A DNA stretch of 15,111 bases, taken from contig JAEYXR010000076.1 in the NCBI GenBank assembly GCA_023431215.1, forward strand, positions 1-15,111, given 5' to 3'. Shown here piece by piece: positions 6,311 through 13,772 of this stretch. Under the pieces are notes generated by a model. It searched no databases, was not told where the DNA came from, and saw only the letters and a program-made list of their open reading frames with translations. This stretch comes from Bacillota bacterium (GTDB taxonomy: Bacteria > Bacillota > Clostridia > Oscillospirales > Ruminococcaceae). The position numbers and the translations under genes were made by a program. Position 1 is the stretch's first letter; each line of letters opens with the position of its first letter.

Positions 6311-9300
6311 ATGGCAAAGAAAAACGGACAACTACTAATAACCTGGCTAATGGCACTGATAATGATTGTAAACGTCCTTTCACCGTTTAGCATGGCATAT
6401 GCTGCCGAGGTGAGCGCTTCAACACTTACAAACCTGACAGCTACCATTACCCAAGATGGAGCCACTATATCTGAAGGCGGAACTATAACAAGTACCATGC
6501 CAATTCAGGTAGAAATTTCTTTTGGTGTGCCGGTTGAAGGTGATGACCCAACACCCTCGGCCCCCATCCAAAAGGGAGACACCTTGACATTTGGCCTAAG
6601 CAGTGGCTTTACACTCCTTTCAGGTGATACTATCGAATTAAAAATGGGGACGCTGCCGGTGGGCCATGTAACCCTTACAACGGATCCCCTTTCTAGTATG
6701 GTAACTGCAACTGTTATCTTTGACGGAGATGATTCTGTTTTTGACGGAACCTCCAATACCGTAATGTGCCGGTTTGAAGCCGATTTGGAATATGAAAGCA
6801 GTGGCGATAGTGGTAACACGGGCAACCATGCGGTAACAATATTGGAAAAAACATATACTGTAAACGTACCCGTTTTGCCCATTGAGTACGATGTTGTAAA
6901 AGAAGGGACATTAAACCTGGCAGACCAAAGCATTACTTGGAAAGTAGATATCAATGCAACACAAGGCGGTGAAGGCATTGACCTGACAGGGTATCAGTTT
7001 TTTGATGATTTGCTGACTGTGGGTGATTACATCCCGTCCTCTTTTAAGGTAGATGGTATGGAGGATACTCCTGATACCGCGGACAATGCACTTTGTTATA
7101 TCTTTCCCGATGGCTCCTTTAGCCCCAAGACAATTACTTTTGAAACAAAAATATCTGACAGCAAATTTTATGGTACCAGTAAGCAGGCTGTAACTAACAA
7201 AGCACAGCTTCTTGATTTGGAGTCTACTGCGGTAGATGAGAGCCAATTTGAAGTCAGCTTTACACCAAAGTGGATTGAAAAAGCAGGGGTTTCAAGCGAT
7301 ACCGGTAGCACCGGTATCTATGACCCTAAAAACCGAACCATTACGTGGACAATTACCGCCAATCACATGGGGGCAACACTAAATAATGTTGTAATAACCG
7401 ATAAGCTGCTCAATGGATTAACTCTAAAATCTGCAAAATGGCAAGCATGGGAAGGTTCTGATTGGGGAACTGATAACGAAATCATCCCGGGTGCCGATGG
7501 CGAATATGCAATTGGAAATATCAGCTCCAAAATTTTACTTACCATCATAAGCAATGTTCCCGATGATTCCTATACTACCGGAACATCCTCTTATAGCAAT
7601 TCCGCCACCATCAAATGGGATGGCCTGCCGGATCCCGGACTGGGCACAGGCAGTATCGACGTAGGAGTCGGCTATAACGCCATGTCAAAATCTGGCGTAG
7701 CGGATACCGCAAACCAGAAAATCCGCTGGACAGTCACCACAGATACCAAGGGGCAAGAGATTCCTGATTTAAGAGTTTATGACCTTTTGGTATATGGAAG
7801 TAATATCAACCTCTCCACGGTTACTGGAATTCCCAGCGGCATCTCCCTTGCTGATTTAGCACCACAATATGGTCAAAAATATGCGGGTAATTTTTCCGGG
7901 GAGTATACAGTAAATGTCATTCCCGTTATGCAGGGTGCCACTCAGGTTGCTGATTTGATTGAAATTATCGGCCTTTCTACAAGTACCTCCAACACCTTTA
8001 GCTTTGACAGCCAGATTGTAAACCCAAATATATTTGCCGGTAACAAAACATCTACCGTCAGGAACACAGCTACTCTGTTCAGTGCCAGCACTAGGCTGAA
8101 TGCTGCTGTGGGAACCGTAAACTACACCAACAGAATGCTGTCTAAGGAAATGCTAAAGAGACAAGCTATGGTTGATCCATCATCCGGCGTAAACTCCAGC
8201 CTTACAACCAATGCGCTGGAGGCTTTTGACTATGAGGATAAATCGGCGATTTTCCGTTTGAGTGTCAACGCAGATGGCATTGATGTTACCAATACCACAG
8301 AGGCGACAGGACAGGTTCTGGGGGCGGCAACTCTTACCGATACTCTGCCAGACGGATGGGAGTTTGTTGATATCATCCCTGGTTCTAAGTACGTGATTTT
8401 TGAAGGAACCGGACAATCAAACGGCACTGTTTTGGCTGCAGACACCACACCGGATACGGTGGAGGGTCTTGATGCCAGTTTTAGCGGAGGCACGGTAGAA
8501 TTTACGTTTTCTTCACTCAGTCAGCCATATGTCATTTTGGTAAAAGCAAAGCCCACCAGCGAAACTGCTGCACAGTACTTTTCCTCTAACAACACAAAAA
8601 CCGAACGAAACAGGGTTAATTTAAAAACCGAAAAATGGTCCACAGGCGTAAGCAGTTACCGGGATATTACCATTGTGAGCAAGGTTTTGGAAAAAAACAC
8701 TATGCAGCCAACTGCTGGAGAATTGCTCTGGTGGATAGACTATAAGCCTTACGACCTTGTACAGAATACCAAAAAGCTGGAGGATCAGCTGCCTATTGGC
8801 ATTGACCTGCGTATGGATGCAAAGGGAAGCTTATTGCTTAAGGATAATATTGCAGCCAACGAGATGACTCTGAATGCCGACGGCAGTTATACTGAAGGTT
8901 CCCCCGTTACACTGGAACTGGGAACAAATTTAATCTATGACAACGCCACGCGGATTCTTAGTTTTATCATTCCCGACAGTGCAAAGGCCTACCGACTTAG
9001 CTATATTACCGATGTTACAGGTGAGCCGGGAACCGTTACAAACAAAGTTTCCTTAATTGGTGTTAACACAGAGTTGGAGCAAACCTTTAAGCCTTATGTT
9101 ATTTTGGCTTCGGATGGCAGTGCCACCTTAAAAAGAAACGGCTGGGTTGGCATAACAAAAATCAATGGATCAGGTGCTCCCCTTGCCGGCGTTGAGTTTA
9201 CTCTATACGCCATGGACGGCACTACAGTCATCAAAAAGGGCGTTACCCAAAGTGACGGTACCCTTCGGCTTAAGGTCATACCCGACGGTGAATATATTCT

Positions 9301-11296
9301 GCGGGAAACAGCGGTGCCTGACGGCTATACCCTTGAAGGAATCAGCCATTCTGTCATTGTTTCTACCAACGGTTCCACTATTACCACTTCTATTGATGGA
9401 AAGGTAGGAGCAAATTCCAATACAATTACTATTCAAAACTTTTCGCAAGGTACGGCAGGAAATTTGACAATCAGCAAGACCGTGGCTGGTGAAGGGGCCG
9501 ACACCGAAAAATCCTTTAACTTTACACTGACATTAAACGGCACAACAGAGACCTACTCCTACATAGGGCGCGGTGTGCCCGGTGGAACCATCAAAAGTGG
9601 AGATACCGTAGCCCTGGCTCATGGTCAGAGCATCACTGTTGTGGGCTTGCCAAAAGATACAAGTTATGTGGTAGCCGAAGCAGACTATTCCCACGAAGGA
9701 TACGCAACAGCCAGCACAGGTACAACAGGAAGCATTGTAGCCGACGCTACGCAAACAGCTGCCTTTACCAATACCAGAACTGTGGGTAGCCTGACCATCA
9801 GCAAAACAGTAGCAGGCAGCACTGGCGACACTAAAAAGAAGTTTGACTTTACCCTTACACTGGACGGCGCCGGTGCAACTGGTACCTATGCTTATATTGG
9901 AAATGGTGTTCCCAACGGAACCATCAAAAGCGGCGATACCGTTGCCCTCGCTCATGGTGAAAGCATTACCATTGAGGAGTTACCAAAGGGTGCAAGATAT
10001 ACGGTAACTGAAGCAGATTATTCCGGTGACTTATACACAACAACCAGCACGGGTGAAGCAGGTAGCATTGTAGCCGATGCCACACAAACAGCCGCCTTTA
10101 CCAATACCAGAACTATGGGTAGCCTGACCATCAGCAAAACAGTAGCAGGCAATGCAGGCAACACCAAGAAAAAGTTTGACTTTACCCTTACACTGGAGGG
10201 CGCCGGTGCAACCGGTACCTATGCTTATGTTGGAAATGGTGTCCCCAGCGGAACCATCAAAAGCGGCGATACCGTTGCCCTCGCTCATGGTGAAAGCATT
10301 ACCATTGAAGAACTTCCAGCAGGTACAGCATATGTGGTAACCGAAGCTGATTACTCCGGCGACAGGTATAAGACTACCCACACAGGCGCAACCGGCACCA
10401 TAGAGACAGATATTATAAAAATAGCATCTTTTACAAATACAAGAAATGCTTCTCGCCCCTCTTCCTCTTATGGGACCTTGACCATCAGCAAAACGGTTGC
10501 AGGTGTTGGTGCAGACACCACAAAGAAGTTTCATTTTACGGTGACCTTAGACGGAGCATCCGGCATTTATCATTACACCGGAAATGGCGTTAAGGATGGA
10601 ATGCTGAAAAGTGGAGATACCGTGTCTCTTGCCCATGGGCAAAGCATTACTATTATAGGTTTGCGCGCCGATACAGCGTATCGGGTAGTCGAGGATAGCA
10701 CCTCATCTCAGGGCTATTTTGTTGAGAGTGCAGGAAATTCCGGTACTATTATATCGGGAGAGGATAAAACCGCTGCCTTTACCAATACGAAACTGTCTAC
10801 TTCCGGTGGAAACCTAACGATTAAAAAAACCGTCACTGGGGAGGGTGCAAGTCTTACCAAAAAGTTTAAATTTACCGTTACCTTTGCAGGTGCATCCAAT
10901 GCCTACCCCTATACCGGAGCTGCTAGCGGGTTTCTTCTCAGCGGAGACTCTGTACTTTTGGCGGACGGAGAAAGTATCACCATCACCGGCCTGCCGGCAG
11001 GTATTAAGTATACTGTAACAGAGGCCGATTATTCCAAAGAGGGATATACCTCCTCCGGTACAGGAGCCAGTGGAGTTATCAATTTAAATGGATTACAAAC
11101 CGCATCATTTGTTAATACCTTTCACCAGGCAGGAGTTATAAATGTTGGGGAAAACGGTATGCCTGACACAGGTGAAAACCGTATCATCAGACTTGCAAAG
11201 CTTGCTTTGCTTTATTTCTCAATAGCACTTATGGTTCTTTTTGCTGCTGATTTTATTCTGCGTAGGAACAACTTTAGAAAGAAAAACAGGAAATAA
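6311..11296 (+). CDS. Large cell-wall-anchored adhesin with Cna-type domains, five C-terminal repeats and an MPDTG sorting signal
   Basis: The 1661-residue protein begins with a signal peptide (1-32, probable cleavage after AYA). Residues about 33-940 are beta-rich adhesin modules, with recurring motifs such as ITWKVDINATQGG, ITWTITANHMG and IRWTVTTDTKG typical of collagen-binding/DUF11-like Ig folds. A SpaA/Cna-B domain (about 944-1040) carries Lys950 and Glu999 in RETAVPDGY, the usual isopeptide pair. Five repeats of about 110 residues follow (from 1050, 1159, 1270, 1388 and 1500). Each starts LTISKTV or similar and ends FTNT or FVNT, as in DUF5979/FctA-like stalk domains. The C-terminus has MPDTG (1617-1621), a membrane helix and a basic tail. 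It is probably a surface stalk bearing a binding head. GAGGT at 6299-6303 sets the start. The adjacent class B sortase is the likely anchoring enzyme. The ligand is unknown. Confidence 0.93.
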   Translation: MAKKNGQLLITWLMALIMIVNVLSPFSMAYAAEVSASTLTNLTATITQDGATISEGGTITSTMPIQVEISFGVPVEGDDPTPSAPIQKGDTLTFGLSSGFTLLSGDTIELKMGTLPVGHVTLTTDPLSSMVTATVIFDGDDSVFDGTSNTVMCRFEADLEYESSGDSGNTGNHAVTILEKTYTVNVPVLPIEYDVVKEGTLNLADQSITWKVDINATQGGEGIDLTGYQFFDDLLTVGDYIPSSFKVDGMEDTPDTADNALCYIFPDGSFSPKTITFETKISDSKFYGTSKQAVTNKAQLLDLESTAVDESQFEVSFTPKWIEKAGVSSDTGSTGIYDPKNRTITWTITANHMGATLNNVVITDKLLNGLTLKSAKWQAWEGSDWGTDNEIIPGADGEYAIGNISSKILLTIISNVPDDSYTTGTSSYSNSATIKWDGLPDPGLGTGSIDVGVGYNAMSKSGVADTANQKIRWTVTTDTKGQEIPDLRVYDLLVYGSNINLSTVTGIPSGISLADLAPQYGQKYAGNFSGEYTVNVIPVMQGATQVADLIEIIGLSTSTSNTFSFDSQIVNPNIFAGNKTSTVRNTATLFSASTRLNAAVGTVNYTNRMLSKEMLKRQAMVDPSSGVNSSLTTNALEAFDYEDKSAIFRLSVNADGIDVTNTTEATGQVLGAATLTDTLPDGWEFVDIIPGSKYVIFEGTGQSNGTVLAADTTPDTVEGLDASFSGGTVEFTFSSLSQPYVILVKAKPTSETAAQYFSSNNTKTERNRVNLKTEKWSTGVSSYRDITIVSKVLEKNTMQPTAGELLWWIDYKPYDLVQNTKKLEDQLPIGIDLRMDAKGSLLLKDNIAANEMTLNADGSYTEGSPVTLELGTNLIYDNATRILSFIIPDSAKAYRLSYITDVTGEPGTVTNKVSLIGVNTELEQTFKPYVILASDGSATLKRNGWVGITKINGSGAPLAGVEFTLYAMDGTTVIKKGVTQSDGTLRLKVIPDGEYILRETAVPDGYTLEGISHSVIVSTNGSTITTSIDGKVGANSNTITIQNFSQGTAGNLTISKTVAGEGADTEKSFNFTLTLNGTTETYSYIGRGVPGGTIKSGDTVALAHGQSITVVGLPKDTSYVVAEADYSHEGYATASTGTTGSIVADATQTAAFTNTRTVGSLTISKTVAGSTGDTKKKFDFTLTLDGAGATGTYAYIGNGVPNGTIKSGDTVALAHGESITIEELPKGARYTVTEADYSGDLYTTTSTGEAGSIVADATQTAAFTNTRTMGSLTISKTVAGNAGNTKKKFDFTLTLEGAGATGTYAYVGNGVPSGTIKSGDTVALAHGESITIEELPAGTAYVVTEADYSGDRYKTTHTGATGTIETDIIKIASFTNTRNASRPSSSYGTLTISKTVAGVGADTTKKFHFTVTLDGASGIYHYTGNGVKDGMLKSGDTVSLAHGQSITIIGLRADTAYRVVEDSTSSQGYFVESAGNSGTIISGEDKTAAFTNTKLSTSGGNLTIKKTVTGEGASLTKKFKFTVTFAGASNAYPYTGAASGFLLSGDSVLLADGESITITGLPAGIKYTVTEADYSKEGYTSSGTGASGVINLNGLQTASFVNTFHQAGVINVGENGMPDTGENRIIRLAKLALLYFSIALMVLFAADFILRRNNFRKKNRK
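9458..11125 (+). repeat. Five tandem stalk-domain repeats within the adhesin gene
   Basis: Units start at 9458, 9785, 10118, 10472 and 10808, and are 109, 111, 118, 112 and about 105 codons long. Each encodes a TISKTV-type first strand, a KSGDTVALAHG-type turn (degenerate in the last unit) and a closing FTNT-type strand. The lysine and asparagine at these ends could form an isopeptide bond, as in FctA-like domains. Units 2 and 3 are nearly identical in DNA; 1, 4 and 5 are more diverged. A short Ser/Pro-rich linker (SRPSSSY) separates units 3 and 4. Confidence 0.9.
9731..10310 (+). repeat. Recent 333-bp tandem duplication inside the adhesin repeats
   Basis: Bases 9731-9977 and 10064-10310 match at a constant offset of 333. 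Over 9841-9976 I count about five differences in 136 bases, and the last 40 or so bases are identical. The similarity begins inside repeat 1, not at a domain border, so the copying event was out of register with the domains but kept the frame. Confidence 0.8.
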
Positions 11297-11299
11297 TAA

Positions 11300-11348
11300 A
11301 AAAAGAACCGGCCACGGGAAGCATAAAACCCTGACGCCGGTTCTTTTT
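11300..11348 (+). terminator. Terminator-like hairpin between adhesin and sortase genes
   Basis: AAAAAGAACCGGC (11300-11312) pairs perfectly over 13 bp with GCCGGTTCTTTTT (11336-11348), with a 23-base loop and a terminal T run. It starts four bases after the adhesin stop and ends five bases before the sortase ribosome site. Readthrough would give a minor share of sortase mRNA relative to adhesin. Confidence 0.85.
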
Positions 11349-11365
11349 ACGGAAAGGAGAACAGA

Positions 11366-12172
11366 ATGAAAAAGCCTGTTAAATTACGTCTGCGCCAAAT
11401 TTTACACTTTCTTATGGTGCTATGTCTCATTGGTATTCTGTGCTCCGCTTTTATTATATTTACAGATAGCTTGGATAACATCAAAGGTGTTACGGCCTAT
11501 CGTCAGCTTAGCATGCTCATGGACTCTTCAAAATTTACCCAAGGTCAGAAAAAAACAGTAACACAGATTATGGACGAGACAAAAGAGCAGAAGCATATCA
11601 GTGAAATGGATTTTACCTCTCTGGAGAAAATAAATCCTGATATAGTGGGTTGGATTGGTGCGAAAGATACAGAAATAAATTATCCTGTGGTAAAAGGAAA
11701 AGACAACGAACATTATCTTAACTATATGTTTAACGGTGAGCGCAATAAACTGGGCTCCATATTTATGGATTATCGTAATAGCAGCAATTTTTCAGATAAA
11801 AACACAATTATATATGGGCATAACATGAAAGATGGTTCTATGTTTTCTTCCCTGACAAACTACAAAAATCAGCAATATTATAACAGCTTCCCTACGCTGC
11901 TGCTCTATACTCCTGAAGGCGACTTCACCATTGAGTTGTTTGCAGGAATTATTGTTGATGGAGATTATGAGTCTATCCGCCTTACTTTTAAAGATGACCT
12001 TGATTTTCAAAGCTATGTGGATTCATTAAAAGAGAAGTCTACTTTTGAATCTGACGTAACTGTAAAAAGTGGTGACCAAATTATCACCTTAAGTACTTGC
12101 TCCTATGAATTTGACAACGCAAGATATGCGTTATATGGCAGATTGGTTCTACTTGATAATGGTAAAGGATAG
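11366..12172 (+). CDS. Class B sortase
   Basis: The 268-residue protein has one N-terminal membrane helix (about 13-33) and a sortase fold outside the cell. The catalytic residues are visible: His152 in IIYGHNMKDGSMF, Cys245 in TLSTCSYEF and Arg253 in NARYALYGR. The GWI-x-NYPVVKG-x-YL-x-FMDYRN series is characteristic of class B. It should cleave the sorting signal of a surface protein between Thr and Gly and attach it to the cell wall or to another subunit. The neighbouring adhesin with MPDTG is the obvious substrate. AAAGGAGA at 11353-11360 sets the start. No separate promoter fits in the 17 bases after the upstream hairpin, so expression probably depends on readthrough. I give no gene symbol because many clostridial class B sortases are not orthologous to staphylococcal srtB. 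Confidence 0.94.
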   Translation: MKKPVKLRLRQILHFLMVLCLIGILCSAFIIFTDSLDNIKGVTAYRQLSMLMDSSKFTQGQKKTVTQIMDETKEQKHISEMDFTSLEKINPDIVGWIGAKDTEINYPVVKGKDNEHYLNYMFNGERNKLGSIFMDYRNSSNFSDKNTIIYGHNMKDGSMFSSLTNYKNQQYYNSFPTLLLYTPEGDFTIELFAGIIVDGDYESIRLTFKDDLDFQSYVDSLKEKSTFESDVTVKSGDQIITLSTCSYEFDNARYALYGRLVLLDNGKG

Positions 12173-12284
12173 CTTTGTTACAACTCTCTAAGGTAAAAAT
12201 CCCAGTATTTAAAATCTAAGAAAAAGTGATGTACTAATCTAAAAAACATGATTCATACTGATAACCCCAAAATACTCCTTTCCA

Positions 12285-12313
12285 TTGTAAAACAAGATTG
12301 GTTTTAGTATAAT
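12285..12313 (+). promoter_or_regulatory. Promoter upstream of the UV endonuclease gene
   Basis: TTGTAA (12285-12290) is followed after 17 bases by a perfect TATAAT (12308-12313). RNA would start near 12320. Bases 12173-12284, between the sortase stop and this promoter, show no gene and no clear terminator. Confidence 0.6.
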
Positions 12314-12359
12314 TAATCATCATTAAGCACACAACGTATGTTGTCCCCCTGCAAATATC

Positions 12360-12403
12360 ATAAAAGCATTTTGGTTTTTGCATTGCAAAACGCTTTTATT
12401 TTT
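12360..12403 (+). terminator. Terminator in the leader of the UV endonuclease gene (possible attenuator)
   Basis: ATAAAAGCATTTTG (12360-12373) pairs with CAAAACGCTTTTAT (12386-12399), giving 13 of 14 pairs, followed by five T (12399-12403). It lies downstream of the promoter and only 27 bases before the ATG at 12431. It may also end sortase transcripts. A competing stem, TGCAAA (12350-12355) with TTTGCA (12377-12382), could disrupt it. Confidence 0.7.
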
Positions 12404-12430
12404 ACCAAAGCCCTGCTGAAAGGAATTGCC

Positions 12431-13687
12431 ATGATTAATTTTGGGTATGCCTGCCTCGCTCTGGGAATTGAGGACGCACAACTAAAATCCTGCACAATGC
12501 GTACTGCCACACCCCAGCGTCTGCGGGAGCTTATTACACATAATCTTGAGGTATTGATGCAGTTTGTGCAATATAATCAAGCAAACAATATACGGCTTTT
12601 TCGTATCAGCTCCGATTTAATTCCATTCGGCTCCAGTCCCGTAAACACTTTGCCATGGCAAGAAGAATTTGCAGATGCCTTTGAAAAAATAGGCAATGCC
12701 ATTTTCAATGCAGACATGCGTGTTTCTATGCATCCCGGTCAGTATACGGTCATCAATTCTCCCGATGAAGATGTGGTAAAGCGTGCTATTGCCGATTTGG
12801 AATATCATGAACAGGTATTAAGCCTGTTGAACACAGACAGTACAAGTAAAATAATTTTACATGTTGGCGGTGCCTATGGTGATAAGTCGGCAGCAATGGA
12901 CCGGTTTTGCCGTAACTGGGCTCAATTGAGCAGCAGTATCCGAAGCCGCATTGTATTGGAAAATGACGAGCGCATTTACAACATAGATGATGTGCTGAAA
13001 ATTGCAGGGCGACTGGGTATTCCCGCTGTTTTTGATACGTTGCATCATTCTATTAATTCACCCCAGGAAAGCCGAAGCGAGACTGACTGGATTTTGCAAT
13101 GTGCAAAGACATGGACAACCCTTGATGGACGGCAAAAGATTCATTATTCACAGCAAAGCCCTGCCGGTAAACCGGGGGCACATTCTAAATCAATTAGTAC
13201 ACAGCAGTTTTTAGATTTTTACCAAACAGTACGCCATTTGAATCTGGATATGATGCTTGAAGTAAAAGATAAGAACTTATCCGCCATAAAGTGCGACTTA
13301 TTAATCTCGGATGCACACAGCATCTTACCTTTGGAGCAAGAGTGGGCCAAATATAAATATAGCGTGCTGGAGCTTTCTCCAAATGCATATTTGGCAATAC
13401 GGGAGCTACTAAAGGACAAGCATGCATACCCGGTAAAACAGTTTTACAGTATTTTAGAACAGGCTTTGGACCAACCCCATGAAATTAACAATGCTGTTAA
13501 TGCCCTGCTGCACGTTTGGGGATACTTTAAAAATGTTGCACAGCCAGATGAAAAAAAGCGTTTTTTCTCCGCACTTGAAAAGTATAAAAACAACACAGCC
13601 AAGCTGACTACCGTAAAAAATCAACTTTATAAGCTGGCACAAAAATATGATGAGCAGTATCTTTTAAAATCCTATTACTTTTTGTAA
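12431..13687 (+). CDS. uvsE: UV DNA damage endonuclease (UvsE/UvdE) with C-terminal DUF1722 domain
   Basis: The 418-residue protein has an N-terminal UvdE TIM barrel (1 to about 290). The metal-ligand motifs of the family are all present: His101 in MHPGQY, His144 in LHVGG, Glu177 in LENDE, Asp202 and His205 in FDTLHH, His238 in HYSQQ, His251 in GAHSKS and Glu277 in LEVKDK. Such enzymes nick DNA 5' to UV photoproducts and other lesions to start alternative excision repair. The C-terminal part (about 300-418) resembles DUF1722, with ALLHVWGYFKNVAQPDEKK and KYDEQYL, and makes the protein longer than stand-alone UvsE (about 280-320). The ATG at 12431, with AAAGGA upstream, gives the normal family start MINFGYACLAL. 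An in-frame ATG at 12338 would read through the terminator hairpin and lacks a ribosome site. Confidence 0.94.
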   Translation: MINFGYACLALGIEDAQLKSCTMRTATPQRLRELITHNLEVLMQFVQYNQANNIRLFRISSDLIPFGSSPVNTLPWQEEFADAFEKIGNAIFNADMRVSMHPGQYTVINSPDEDVVKRAIADLEYHEQVLSLLNTDSTSKIILHVGGAYGDKSAAMDRFCRNWAQLSSSIRSRIVLENDERIYNIDDVLKIAGRLGIPAVFDTLHHSINSPQESRSETDWILQCAKTWTTLDGRQKIHYSQQSPAGKPGAHSKSISTQQFLDFYQTVRHLNLDMMLEVKDKNLSAIKCDLLISDAHSILPLEQEWAKYKYSVLELSPNAYLAIRELLKDKHAYPVKQFYSILEQALDQPHEINNAVNALLHVWGYFKNVAQPDEKKRFFSALEKYKNNTAKLTTVKNQLYKLAQKYDEQYLLKSYYFL

Positions 13688-13757
13688 AAAGGGTATTCTA
13701 GCCTAACTGCAAGAGTTTGATTTATATTAAATTATCATTCTTTAAGTACCTATTATG

Positions 13758-13764
13758 AAAGGAG
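13758..13764 (+). promoter_or_regulatory. Ribosome binding site that decides the Rieske oxygenase start
   Basis: AAAGGAG lies eight bases before the GTG at 13773. The upstream in-frame ATG at 13755 overlaps this site and has no purine-rich sequence before it, so GTG is the better start. Confidence 0.7.
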
Positions 13765-13772
13765 TGTCTATT

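Noticed and set aside
6256..6380. Small open frame in the adhesin leader overlapping the adhesin start
   Set aside because: No ribosome site lies before its ATG, and the overlap is out of frame with the clearly real adhesin signal peptide.
9533..10534. Long minus-strand open frames (140 and 167 codons) opposite the adhesin repeats
   Set aside because: They repeat with the same period as the plus-strand repeats, are cysteine- and glycine-rich shadows of it, and have no ribosome sites.
12338..12430. In-frame N-terminal extension of the UV endonuclease from an upstream ATG
   Set aside because: There is no ribosome site before 12338, the extension is encoded by the terminator hairpin, and the family normally begins at the MINFGYACL start.
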